Below are positions 7,939 to 16,555 of a DNA stretch of 53,681 nt, one piece after another. A program made the position numbers and the translations under genes. The notes under the pieces are model-generated. The model was not told the origin of the DNA. It searched no databases and saw only the letters and a program-made list of their open reading frames with translations. Every line of letters starts with the position of its first letter. The first letter of the stretch is position 1. Source of the stretch: an uncultured Uliginosibacterium sp. Its GTDB lineage: Bacteria > Pseudomonadota > Gammaproteobacteria > Burkholderiales > Rhodocyclaceae. Location of the stretch: the NCBI GenBank assembly GCA_945957295.1, contig CAMFLH010000004.1, forward strand, positions 1 to 53,681. Reading direction: 5' to 3'.

Positions 7939-8793
7939 TTGGCGACACTCGTGGAACTGTTTTTAGGTCTCTCCGCCCTGATGTTGGTCGCCGTGCTGGG
8001 AGGGAGCTTGATGTGCTTCCCGGCGCTGCGCGACGCGGCAATGCGTGGTGTGCAACGGCGTGTCGAGTCCGCTGGTGACATGCAACGCCGGCTTGGGAGC
8101 AGTGGGCGCGATGCGCTGGTTCTGCTCGGCGCAGGCGGTGGCAGCGCTGTGCTGCGCGCATGGCGCTGGGTGCGGTCCAATCGTTTGGTCGTCGGCTTGA
8201 GTCTGGCGGCGGTTTTCCTTCCCGTCGTCGCTGCCGTGCTGCTGTCAATGACACGCCCGATGGCGGGTTTCGAAGAGCGGGCCGAAGTGCGGGATCCGGT
8301 ACTCGCAGCCTTGCTCGATGGCGAGCACCTCGTGCCGCCGCCGGCACTGCCGCCGGAGGTTTTCGTCACAGCTGAAATACAGACCGAACGCCCCGAGATC
8401 GCCACCGCCAGCCGTGACTGGACGCTGATGGATGGTGAATTCCGCCAGCGCGTTCTTGTGCTGTTCCAGCAGATGAGCGAACGCGGTTACGAGATGGCCT
8501 TGCTGGAGGGCTATCGCAGCCCGGAGCGCCAGGCCGAGCTTGCAGCCATGGGCCCGAACGTGACGCGCGCTGGCGCGTTCCAGAGCTATCACCAGTTCGG
8601 TCTCGCCGCTGATCTTGCCTTCTTCCGCAACGGCAAGCTTGTCATCAGCGAACGCGATCCGTGGGCGATGGAAGGCTATCGCCTGCTGGGCGAACGCGCC
8701 GAAACACTTGGCCTCACTTGGGGCGGGCGCTGGAAGTTGATGGATTTTGGACACGTCGAACTGCGCCGGGCCGGTGTGCTCGGCCGCAAATGA
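7939..8793 (+). CDS. Membrane-anchored M15-family (VanY/D-Ala-D-Ala carboxypeptidase-like) peptidase
   Basis: The 284-residue protein has two hydrophobic segments (about residues 5-27 and 83-103) and then a periplasmic peptidase domain. Zinc-site motifs of M15 peptidases are present: SYHQFGLAADLAF (SxHxxGxAxD, about residues 216-228) and DFGHVEL (about 269-275). The GYRSPERQAEL segment also fits. The family cuts peptidoglycan stem peptides. In some T6SS clusters a related L,D-endopeptidase (TagX in Acinetobacter) opens the cell wall for the apparatus, and the position directly before PAAR suggests the same here. The start is TTG 7939 with AGGA six bases upstream; a GTG at 7951 is an alternative. 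Confidence 0.82.
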   Translation: MATLVELFLGLSALMLVAVLGGSLMCFPALRDAAMRGVQRRVESAGDMQRRLGSSGRDALVLLGAGGGSAVLRAWRWVRSNRLVVGLSLAAVFLPVVAAVLLSMTRPMAGFEERAEVRDPVLAALLDGEHLVPPPALPPEVFVTAEIQTERPEIATASRDWTLMDGEFRQRVLVLFQQMSERGYEMALLEGYRSPERQAELAAMGPNVTRAGAFQSYHQFGLAADLAFFRNGKLVISERDPWAMEGYRLLGERAETLGLTWGGRWKLMDFGHVELRRAGVLGRK

Positions 8794-8806
8794 ACAGGAG
8801 CGGCAG

Positions 8807-9073
8807 GTGGGGCGTCCATTTATCGTGATCGGGGACAAGACCAGCCACGGCGGTGTCGTGGTCGAGGGTAGTCCGCAGAGCGTGACCGGCGACAAGGCCA
8901 TCGCGCGCGTCGGCGACAAGGTGACCTGTCCCAAGAAGGGCCATGGCGGTACCACCGTGATCGTCAGTGGAGATCCGACCTGCATGATCGATGGCCGCCC
9001 CGCGGCGCGACACGGTGACAAGACCGCCTGTGGCGCTGTGTTGATCGCGGGCCAGTCGAACACCTCGGACTGA
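8807..9073 (+). CDS. PAAR-domain T6SS spike-tip protein
   Basis: The 88-residue protein is a complete PAAR domain: GRPFIVIGDKTSHGGVVVEG at the start, regular repeats around GDKAIARVGDKVTC and PTCMIDGRPAARHGDKTACG, and His/Cys residues placed to bind the zinc at the tip. It caps VgrG and sharpens the spike. GTG 8807 is chosen because AGGAGC lies seven bases before it and because the PAAR fold begins there; earlier in-frame codons overlap the peptidase gene. It has no toxin extension, so effectors would be carried non-covalently or elsewhere. Confidence 0.9.
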   Translation: MGRPFIVIGDKTSHGGVVVEGSPQSVTGDKAIARVGDKVTCPKKGHGGTTVIVSGDPTCMIDGRPAARHGDKTACGAVLIAGQSNTSD

Positions 9074-9083
9074 TCTGATTCGC

Positions 9084-10460
9084 ATGTCGGGCCGTATCCG
9101 CGTCGCTCTCGTCTTTCTCGCGCTGCTCGCCTTGTGTTGGGTAGGCGCCGTGCTGTGGTGGCAAAGCAGCCCGCAGATCGTCACGGCATCGGACTTGCTG
9201 ACCGGCTTGGTGCTGGTGCCGTCCGGAGTGTGCCTCGCGGTCGGTCTGGCATGGTTCGGTTGGCGTCGTTTCAGCGCGCCCGCCGCGGCCCGCACTCCGA
9301 TCGCGACCGCCCCGACCGACGAGGCACCCAAGATCACCGCGCCGCCAGAAGTGCTGGTGCTTGCCGCTGGCGTCAGCACCGCGGGGGGCGATGCCGCGGG
9401 CGCGGTGATTGAAGGGATTACCGGCGGTGAGCTGATGCCGGAGCCGGAATCGGAGTTTCTTGATCTCGACGGTCTGCCAGTTCGCATGCGGCGCGCGGCG
9501 GATCTGAGTGTGGACGAGCTGCTCGATTGGCTCGCCGCCGAGGGGGCCGACGCCGTGGTCTTGCCGTCTGCTGTGCTGCGCGCGCTGGCGCTCGTGCCGG
9601 CGGCGCTGCAGCCGGTGATCGAACAGGTGGTCGCAGCGATGCCGGAGCCAGTGTCGCGTCACGCCGCTCCGCGCGCGCTGCCCATCGTCGTGCGGGCCCT
9701 GGTGTCGCGTAACTGGAGCGAGCCGCATCAGGCACTCGCCACGCGCTGGATCGAACACCTGATTGCACGTGTATGGCCTGAAAGCTTGCCGTCGGTGCGT
9801 CTGATCGCTGCGGATGATGGCAGTACGGCACTCAGCGAAATTCGGGCGTGGCAGGCGGATGCGGCGCAGATTCGAAATCTGCTGCTGCTCGCAGTCGATA
9901 GCCACATCGATGAGGCCGTGATCGAGCGTTCCGCAACTGAAAGGTCGCTGTTCGCGTACGACAACCCGGAAGGGCTGGTGCCCGGTGAGGCCGCCGCAGC
10001 GGTTTTGCTTGCACGTCCTGAAACAGGCAACGGCTGGCCGGTTCTGGCTCGTCTGCGCGCGCCGCTCAGCGCGCAGCGCGACGCACCGCCGCGTGCCACG
10101 GGGCGCTTGGATACCGCGCTGCTGGAATCCTTGTTGAGCGCCGCGCTCGACGGTGTTGCGACGCCTGTCGACGCGGTTGCTGCCGTGTTCAGCGACGGAG
10201 ACGTTCGTCCGACGCGAGCGGTCGAGATCGCGGCTGCAATGAACAACGTGCTGCCGCATCTCGACCCGGTTGCCGACCGCGTGGGTCTGGGCGCCGCACT
10301 GGGAGACCTCGGCGTCGCGGGCACGACGCTGGCGCTGGCGCTCGCCGCGGCGCATACCGAACAAACACAAAAACCGACGCTGCTTGCCGCGCTGGCCGAC
10401 CCGCTCTCGCGCGGCGTGTTGTTGCTGCAAGCCTACGAACCCGAGCCAGCCACTTCCTGA
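9084..10460 (+). CDS. Membrane-anchored beta-ketoacyl-synthase-fold protein without catalytic cysteine (T6SS island)
   Basis: The 458-residue protein has two N-terminal transmembrane helices (about residues 6-26 and 38-58), a Pro/Ala linker, then a region that follows the thiolase/KAS fold. The clearest blocks are LLLLAVDSHIDEAVIERSAT, then PEGLVPGEAAAAVLLARPE (compare the GxxxGEGAG strand of KAS enzymes), then FSDGDVRPTRAVE, then GLGAALGDLGVAGTTLALALA, which resembles the C-terminal GDxGAA block. The KAS nucleophile Cys is absent: the only cysteines I see are in the N-terminal membrane segments. The catalytic His positions are also not conserved. It is therefore probably a structural or binding pseudoenzyme. 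It sits between PAAR and tssM in one transcription unit. The fold assignment is by eye and moderately sure. Confidence 0.6.
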   Translation: MSGRIRVALVFLALLALCWVGAVLWWQSSPQIVTASDLLTGLVLVPSGVCLAVGLAWFGWRRFSAPAAARTPIATAPTDEAPKITAPPEVLVLAAGVSTAGGDAAGAVIEGITGGELMPEPESEFLDLDGLPVRMRRAADLSVDELLDWLAAEGADAVVLPSAVLRALALVPAALQPVIEQVVAAMPEPVSRHAAPRALPIVVRALVSRNWSEPHQALATRWIEHLIARVWPESLPSVRLIAADDGSTALSEIRAWQADAAQIRNLLLLAVDSHIDEAVIERSATERSLFAYDNPEGLVPGEAAAAVLLARPETGNGWPVLARLRAPLSAQRDAPPRATGRLDTALLESLLSAALDGVATPVDAVAAVFSDGDVRPTRAVEIAAAMNNVLPHLDPVADRVGLGAALGDLGVAGTTLALALAAAHTEQTQKPTLLAALADPLSRGVLLLQAYEPEPATS

Positions 10461-10488
10461 AGCTGGCCACACTACGACGACCCAAACC

Positions 10489-13400
10489 ATGCGTGGATTC
10501 TGGAATTTCCTCACTGACAGCCGGACCTTGACGGTCCTTGCGCTCTTGCTGGCGAGTGCCTTCCTGCTGCTCTCCGCCCATACGCTCAAGCTGGCAATGT
10601 GGTGGGCAGTCGCCGCGATCGCGTTGATCGGGCTCGTCGTGCTGGGCGTATGGGCCGTCCGGCGCCGGCGGGCCGCTCGCGAGGCGGCTGCGCTGACGCA
10701 GATGCTGACACAGGAGTCGGAGCGCGCGGTGTCACGCGCAACCCCCTCCAAGCGCGGTGAAGTGGATGTGCTGCGCCGCCGGATGGGCGAGGCGATTGCA
10801 ACGATCAAGGGCTCGAAGCTTGGTGAGCTGTCGGGGCGCGCTGCGCTCTACGAACTGCCGTGGTACATGGTGATCGGCAACCCAGCGGCCGGCAAGAGTT
10901 CGGCCGTGGTCAATTCTGGCCTGAAGTTTCCGTTTGCCGATCAGGGCGGCAGCATCGTTCAGGGGATCGGTGGTACGCGCAACTGCGACTGGTTCTTCAC
11001 GACCGAAGGCATCCTGCTCGATACGGCGGGGCGCTATGCCGTGGAGGACGAGGACCGCGGTGAATGGCTCGGCTTTCTGCATCTGCTCAAGCGCCATCGC
11101 CCGAAGGCGCCGATCAACGGCATCGTGGTGGCGGCCAGTGTGCAGGAGCTTACGCAGAATCGCCCCGAATACGGCATCAAACTCGCCAAGCAAGTCCGCG
11201 CGCGAGTTCAGGAACTGACGGCCGAGCTGGAAGTGTTCGCGCCGGTGTACATCGTGTTCACCAAAGTCGACCTCGTCGCCGGGTTCGCCGAGTTCTTCGA
11301 CGATTGCGATGCGGCCGAGCGGGCGCGCGTTTGGGGTGCAACGCTGGCCTATGACGCAGACGGCTCTGCCGATCCGGTGGCTCGCTTCGACGAACACTTC
11401 GACCGTCTGTATGAAGGTTTGCGTGAGCAGTCTGTCGCTCGCATGGCGCTTTATCGTGGTGAGAAGCTTGGCGCAGGGGTGCTGACTTTCCCGCTCGAGT
11501 TTTCGGCGGTGCGCCCGGCGTTGCGCGCGTTTGTCGCGACGCTGTTCGAGGACAACCCCTTCCAGTTCAAACCGATCTTCCGCGGCTTCTACTTCACCAG
11601 TGCACTGCAGGAAGGGCGTGCTGCCGGCACTTCAAGCGAACGCGTCGCTGACCGGTTCGGACTGAAACTGGCGCCCGCGGTCGATATGCCTGTGTCTTCG
11701 CAGGGCGGCTTCTTCCTGCGCGACCTCTTTTCCAAGGTGATTTTTGCTGACCGCGCCTTGGTGCGGCAATACGCGAGTCGTACGCGTACCCGCATGCGGG
11801 CTGTGGCCTTCGCGGCATCGGTGGTGGGCTTCGGGCTGGTGCTGGGTGCCCTTGCCTGGTCCTATGTGTCGAACGACCGCCTTGTATCGCATGTGCAGGC
11901 GGACCTGACGAAAGCGGTGCGCTTGCAGGAGGGCCGTCAGGATCTGGCCTCGCGCATCGAAGCCCTCGAGTTGATGCAGGATCGCATTGAGCAGCTTGAG
12001 CGCTATCGAGAAGACCGGCCCGTCGGTTTGGGCTTCGGGCTGTATCAGGGGGATCTGCTCGAGGCCAAGTTGCGCACCGAATATTTCCACGGTGTGCAGC
12101 AGATTCTGCTGAAGCCGGTGGCTGAATCGCTGGAGGGCTACTTGGCTGAGGTGAATCGCCGCAGTGCTGAGCTTTCGCCGGCGCAGGCGGGCGCCACCGA
12201 GAAGGTTGCGGCGCGGCCGGATGCGAGTGTCCAACCGTATCGCGACGCCTCGCCGACGGACGTGCAGGATGCCTACAACGCCCTCAAAACCTATCTGATG
12301 TTGGGTAGCCGCGAGCATATCGAGCCGGGTCACCTGAATGATCAGCTGGCGCGCTTCTGGCGCAACTGGCTGGAGAACAACCGTGGCGAGATGCCGCGCG
12401 AGCGGATGATCCGCTCGGCCGAACGGATGCTCGCCTTCGTTGTTGCGCAAAGCGCACGGCCGGACTTCCCCTTGGTCGAAACCCGACTGGCGCTGGTCGA
12501 CCAGACGCGCGATGTGCTGCGCAAGGTGGTCAAGGGGCAGCCGGCGCGTGAGCGTGTGTACGCGCAGATCAAGGCACGCGCTGCGACGCGCTTCCCGTCG
12601 ATGACGGTTGCGCGAATCGTCGGCGATGAAGCGCGCGACCTGGTCGCCGGTAGCCATGCGATCCCCGGTACCTTCACCCGCGAGGCGTGGGAGGGCTATG
12701 TCGAGGCGGCGATCAAGGAGGCAGCCAGCAAGGAACTGCAAAGTACGGACTGGGTGCTGAAGACTGCCGCGCGGGACGATCTGTCGCTGGAGGGGAGCCC
12801 GGAGCAGATCCAGAAGGCGCTGACGCTGATGTACAAGACCGACTACGCCGCCGAATGGAAAAAATTTCTGCAGGGCGTGACGGTTGCGGATTTCGCCAGC
12901 TTCGAGGATGCGGTTAAACAACTCAACCGCCTCGGCGACCCGGTCAATTCGCCGATCGGCAAGGTGCTCGATACGGTGTATCGGCAGACCTCGTGGGATA
13001 ACCCCTCGCTGTTGAACGACGGACTCGCCAAGGCGCAGAGCGGCTTCGTCGACTGGTTCAAGCAGACGATCCTGCGGCAGTCGCCGGCACAGGTCACGCT
13101 GAACGTGTCGGCCGGCAAGAGCGAGATCCCGATGGGGCCGGTAGGGCGCGAGTTCGCGGCGATTGCCAACCTCGTCGTAGAGCGGCCGGACGCGCGCGAG
13201 GGCTCTTTGCTCAAGGGCTATCTGCAGTCGCTCGCCAAAGTGCGTTCGCGTTTCAACCAGATGAAGACAGCCGGCGACGCCGGCCCCGCGGCGCGGCAAC
13301 TCATGATGCAGACGCTGGATGGTTCCGGTTCCGAACTCTCTGACGCGCTGCGGCAGGTCGATGAGCAGGTGCTCGCCTCGATCCCGGATTCGGCGCGCGG

Positions 13401-14223
13401 CACGATTCGCCCGCTGTTGGTACGCCCGTTGATGATGGCGTTTGCGGTGATCGTCAAACCGGCGGAGACCGAACTCAACCGTACTTGGACTGCGCAGGTC
13501 TATGACCCATTCATGCGTAGCCTGGCTGAGAAATACCCCTTCACGCAGAACGCACGCGTCGAGGCCGGCGCCGGAGAGATCGCTCAGGTGTTCGGCCCAG
13601 AGGGGGCCGTGTCGAAGTTCGTGCAGACATCGATGGGGCCGCTTGTCGTGCGCCGTGGCGACACCCTCGCGGCGCGCACCTGGGCGGACATGGGCGTGAA
13701 GCTCGCGCCTGAGTTCGCCGACAACTTCGCGCGCTTTGTCGCACCGGTCGCCGGCGCCGCGCAGGCTACCAGTGGCGATGGAGCCGGCGGCGCGGCGTCG
13801 CAGACGGTGTTCCAGATCCAGCCGCAGCCGGTGTCCGGCGTCACCGAGTACACGATCGAGATCGACGGTCAGGTGCTGCGTTACCGCATGGGCGTGCAGG
13901 ACTGGGCCAATTTTGTATGGCCGTCGGGCAAGGGGGCGCCGGGTGCTCGTATCACCGCGGTCGCCTACGACGGGCGCACCGTCGAGGTGGCCAGTCAACC
14001 GGGCGCTGCGGGTCTCGAGCGCCTGATCAACACTGCACAGAAGAAGCGCCGCAGCGATGGCACGTTCGAGATGACCTGGACCAACAACGGGGTCGCCGTG
14101 ACGGTGAATCTGCGCATCGTCAGCAGCGCGCAGGCGGATACTTCGGCGAACGCAAGTGCGCCGCAGAAATCCGGCCTGCTCGGCATCAAACTGCCGGCTG
14201 CGGTTGCCGGTGGCGGCGCTTGA
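10489..14223 (+). CDS. tssM: T6SS membrane-complex protein TssM (IcmF)
   Basis: The 1244-residue protein has the TssM layout. Two transmembrane helices lie near the N-terminus (about residues 13-30 and 36-56). A cytoplasmic NTPase-like domain follows with Walker A GNPAAGKSS (from residue 130) and a DTAGRYA Walker B/switch. A third helix (AVAFAASVVGFGLVLGALAW, about 437-458) leads to a large periplasmic part covering the IcmF-related and C-terminal beta domains. TssM forms the envelope-spanning trans-membrane complex with TssL and TssJ. Unlike some family members, it keeps the Walker A lysine, so nucleotide binding is possible. ATG 10489 is chosen because it begins the first helix; the frame upstream overlaps the KAS-like gene. 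TssL and TssJ are not in this window. Confidence 0.95.
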   Translation: MRGFWNFLTDSRTLTVLALLLASAFLLLSAHTLKLAMWWAVAAIALIGLVVLGVWAVRRRRAAREAAALTQMLTQESERAVSRATPSKRGEVDVLRRRMGEAIATIKGSKLGELSGRAALYELPWYMVIGNPAAGKSSAVVNSGLKFPFADQGGSIVQGIGGTRNCDWFFTTEGILLDTAGRYAVEDEDRGEWLGFLHLLKRHRPKAPINGIVVAASVQELTQNRPEYGIKLAKQVRARVQELTAELEVFAPVYIVFTKVDLVAGFAEFFDDCDAAERARVWGATLAYDADGSADPVARFDEHFDRLYEGLREQSVARMALYRGEKLGAGVLTFPLEFSAVRPALRAFVATLFEDNPFQFKPIFRGFYFTSALQEGRAAGTSSERVADRFGLKLAPAVDMPVSSQGGFFLRDLFSKVIFADRALVRQYASRTRTRMRAVAFAASVVGFGLVLGALAWSYVSNDRLVSHVQADLTKAVRLQEGRQDLASRIEALELMQDRIEQLERYREDRPVGLGFGLYQGDLLEAKLRTEYFHGVQQILLKPVAESLEGYLAEVNRRSAELSPAQAGATEKVAARPDASVQPYRDASPTDVQDAYNALKTYLMLGSREHIEPGHLNDQLARFWRNWLENNRGEMPRERMIRSAERMLAFVVAQSARPDFPLVETRLALVDQTRDVLRKVVKGQPARERVYAQIKARAATRFPSMTVARIVGDEARDLVAGSHAIPGTFTREAWEGYVEAAIKEAASKELQSTDWVLKTAARDDLSLEGSPEQIQKALTLMYKTDYAAEWKKFLQGVTVADFASFEDAVKQLNRLGDPVNSPIGKVLDTVYRQTSWDNPSLLNDGLAKAQSGFVDWFKQTILRQSPAQVTLNVSAGKSEIPMGPVGREFAAIANLVVERPDAREGSLLKGYLQSLAKVRSRFNQMKTAGDAGPAARQLMMQTLDGSGSELSDALRQVDEQVLASIPDSARGTIRPLLVRPLMMAFAVIVKPAETELNRTWTAQVYDPFMRSLAEKYPFTQNARVEAGAGEIAQVFGPEGAVSKFVQTSMGPLVVRRGDTLAARTWADMGVKLAPEFADNFARFVAPVAGAAQATSGDGAGGAASQTVFQIQPQPVSGVTEYTIEIDGQVLRYRMGVQDWANFVWPSGKGAPGARITAVAYDGRTVEVASQPGAAGLERLINTAQKKRRSDGTFEMTWTNNGVAVTVNLRIVSSAQADTSANASAPQKSGLLGIKLPAAVAGGGA

Positions 14224-14237
14224 GAGGAACGGTCGCG

Positions 14238-15218
14238 ATGCGAATGACCGATCTTGCTGGACGCATCTGCTATTTCGGGAAACTGCCCGGCCGTGCGGAT
14301 TTCGTGCGCAGCAGTAACGGCTCGGCGATCTTGGACCCGCTCGATGCATGGGTCGCCCACGGGCTTGAACTGGCCGCCAGCGATGCGGGCTGGAAATCGG
14401 CCTACGACCGCTGCGCACCAGTGGATTTCGTATTCTTGGGTGCGCGTAGCCCGGTTGCCTTGGTGGGGCGGCTTGTTCCCAGCAAGGATGCGTCCCAGCG
14501 GCGCTTCCCGTTCATTGCGGCAGTCGCTTTGCCGACCGAGTCGCCGATTGGACTGCTGGCGGAGTTCCCGGCCTGTCTCGACGGGGTCTGGCGACAGTTG
14601 GCAACGTCAATGGATGCAGCGCTTGCGTCGGATGACCCTCGTGCCGCGCTCGATGAGCTCGCTGCGATCGAGTTCTCGCCGCCCATGCTGGGGCGGGCCG
14701 ATGCGCTGAGGTCAGAGTACGACCGCCTCACGCTTGCCGACGTTGAACGCCGTCTGCGTGAAGCCGGCCACCCACTCGTCCTGCGCCGCAGTGTGCTCGC
14801 GCTGGGGCTGTTGCTCGAGCCTCTGCTGACGCAAGCCTGCGCCCGTTTGCAGCGCGGTCTGGTGCTGCCGCTGCCCGCTGAGGGCGATGCGCGGGCGGCC
14901 TTGGCAACGTGGTGGGTGGCCGCGGTGGCGCCCTTCCTTGCCCGTTCCGATTTCGAAGTGGGTGCCTTCAAGGTGCATCGCGACGGGCGACCCGAGCTGA
15001 TGCTGAGTTTTGCCGGCGCCGACGCGCGTGCGCTTGAAGCCTTGCTGTCCGCGACAGCGGCACAGGAGTACCTGATCAACGTCTGCGATGCAGAGTGGGT
15101 CGAAGATTATCTGGACAACGATTATGCGATTCGCAAGCTCGCGAGCTATCTCGACATCCCGCGCCTGTCTCTGCGACAGGCGGCCGACACTTTTGGCGAG
15201 GCTTTCCATGGCCGCTAG
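14238..15218 (+). CDS. tagF: T6SS-associated protein TagF (ImpM)
   Basis: The 326-residue protein begins with the diagnostic TagF/ImpM segment: ICYFGKLPGRADFVRSS followed by LDAWVAHGLELA, and has RRFPFIAAVALP further on. TagF proteins repress T6SS assembly post-translationally and are released by the threonine-phosphorylation pathway (PpkA/PppA) in Pseudomonas; no such kinase or phosphatase gene is seen in this window. It is a stand-alone TagF, not fused to PppA. ATG 14238 has GAGGA upstream that overlaps the tssM stop; ATG 14244 is an alternative. Its 3' end overlaps the next gene by 11 bases. Confidence 0.92.
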   Translation: MRMTDLAGRICYFGKLPGRADFVRSSNGSAILDPLDAWVAHGLELAASDAGWKSAYDRCAPVDFVFLGARSPVALVGRLVPSKDASQRRFPFIAAVALPTESPIGLLAEFPACLDGVWRQLATSMDAALASDDPRAALDELAAIEFSPPMLGRADALRSEYDRLTLADVERRLREAGHPLVLRRSVLALGLLLEPLLTQACARLQRGLVLPLPAEGDARAALATWWVAAVAPFLARSDFEVGAFKVHRDGRPELMLSFAGADARALEALLSATAAQEYLINVCDAEWVEDYLDNDYAIRKLASYLDIPRLSLRQAADTFGEAFHGR

Positions 15219-15993
15219 AACCTTGAGTTTGGGGGGCGTGTTCCTGGCTGGAATCGTGTTTGCCGGCACGGTCATGGCTGCAACGACGGCGGCACCGGAG
15301 GCGCCGATTGTTGCGACCGGAGCGGTACCTGACGACGCATCGAAGGCGGCGATCCTTGCGCGTCTGCGCGAAGTGTTCGGCGCTGCGCGGGTGGTCGATC
15401 AGATCACTGTCGGTGGCGTGGTTGCTCCGCCGCGCTGGGCCGAACAGGTACAACGTTCGATCGGGCCGCAGCTCAAGAGCGTGAGTGCCGGCAGCCTGAG
15501 CGTCGATGGCACCCAGGTTGCGCTCAACGGCACCGTATTGAGCGATGCCCAGCGCAAAACGGTGGCCAGCGATGTTGCCAGCGGTTTCAACAACCAGTTT
15601 GTCGTGAAGAACGGCCTGGCCGTGGCGGCCAGTGAGCAGCAGTTGCTGGACGAAACCCTAGGCAACCGGATCGTCGAATTCGAGAGTGGCAAGGCGACAC
15701 TCACGTCCGCCGGCCAGGCGATCCTCGACGAGATGGCGAAGGCGTTGCTGAGTGTCCGTGGTCGCCGAGTGGAGATCATCGGCCACACGGACGGCGACGG
15801 CTCGCGTACCAGCAACCTTGCGTTGTCGCAGGCACGGGCGAATGAAGTGCAGCGCTACCTGGTGGCCAAGGGCGCGGAGCAAGGCATGCTGAGCACCACC
15901 GGCATGGGGCCGGATCGCCCGGTTGCGTCGAATGCCACGCCAGAGGGCCGCGCGCGTAATCGGCGCATCGAGTTCCGGGTGCTTGCCCAGTAG
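15208..15993 (+). CDS. BON/OmpA-family peptidoglycan-binding protein of the T6SS island
   Basis: The 261-residue protein has a signal sequence or uncleaved anchor (LSLGGVFLAGIVFAGTVMA). Then comes a BON-like region from about residue 45 to 145 (AILARLREVFGAARVVDQIT, then VALNGTVLSDAQRKTVASDV). The C-terminal OmpA domain carries GNRIVEFESGKATLTSAGQA, VEIIGHTDGDG and GMGPDRPVASNATPEGRARN-RRIEF, with the conserved Asp and Arg that bind diaminopimelate. In T6SS loci such proteins (TagL-type) fix the membrane complex to the cell wall. It overlaps tagF and is the last gene of the plus-strand island. The tail-to-tail neighbour is a DUF4124 gene. Confidence 0.88.
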   Translation: MAARTLSLGGVFLAGIVFAGTVMAATTAAPEAPIVATGAVPDDASKAAILARLREVFGAARVVDQITVGGVVAPPRWAEQVQRSIGPQLKSVSAGSLSVDGTQVALNGTVLSDAQRKTVASDVASGFNNQFVVKNGLAVAASEQQLLDETLGNRIVEFESGKATLTSAGQAILDEMAKALLSVRGRRVEIIGHTDGDGSRTSNLALSQARANEVQRYLVAKGAEQGMLSTTGMGPDRPVASNATPEGRARNRRIEFRVLAQ

Positions 15994-15999
15994 CGCAGG

Positions 16000-16539
16000 C
16001 TACTTGGGTTTTACGGGTTTCGGGAACGGCGCCATCGGGTAATTCAGTGGGTCATCCGTCGTCACTGGTTTGGGCTTCGGCTTGACCGGAGGCCGTGGTT
16101 TGTGTGGCGGATGGGTGGGGGCGATCCAAACCGGCCCCTCGATCACACTGTGCGCAGGGGGAGGCGTGCCATCGAGCATGCCATCAACCGCATCTTCGCA
16201 ATCGACGCCGCGTTCTCGCTCACAGCGTTCGATCATGCGCCGACGTTTGGCCTCCCGCTCTGCGGCGGCGTCCACACTGCCGCCGCCGACCGCAGCCTTC
16301 TCGGCGGCAGGAGCGTGTTTCGGAGCGCTCGGCGGGGCAGGGGCTGGCGCCGCGTCTGGCGGTGGCGACGCCGGGATGACGGAGACGCCAGCGTCTCCAA
16401 CCTTGCTTGCCTTGACACCCGGCGGGGGGCTGTCGCCGTAGTGCGTTTGACCTTCGCTGTCGGTCCACTTCCACACTTCTGCGTGCGCAAGGCTTGGCGC
16501 CAGCAAGGCAAGCAGAAGCAGGACGGCGGTCGCGCGCAT
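16000..16539 (-). CDS. Secreted DUF4124-domain protein with Pro-rich tail
   Basis: The 179-residue protein has a signal peptide (MRATAVLLLLALLAPSLAHA) followed at once by the DUF4124 core EVWKWTDSEGQTHYGDSPPP, a short beta module common in secreted proteobacterial proteins. A charged segment with two Cys (ERCERERGVDCEDAVDG) and a Pro/Lys-rich tail follow. Function unknown; these are periplasmic or envelope proteins. ATG 16539 starts the signal peptide. It lies just after ccsB on the same strand (16 bases), so it may be read through from the cytochrome maturation operon. Confidence 0.75.
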   Translation of the reverse strand: MRATAVLLLLALLAPSLAHAEVWKWTDSEGQTHYGDSPPPGVKASKVGDAGVSVIPASPPPDAAPAPAPPSAPKHAPAAEKAAVGGGSVDAAAEREAKRRRMIERCERERGVDCEDAVDGMLDGTPPPAHSVIEGPVWIAPTHPPHKPRPPVKPKPKPVTTDDPLNYPMAPFPKPVKPK

Positions 16540-16555
16540 GGTCGTTGGTCGTTGC

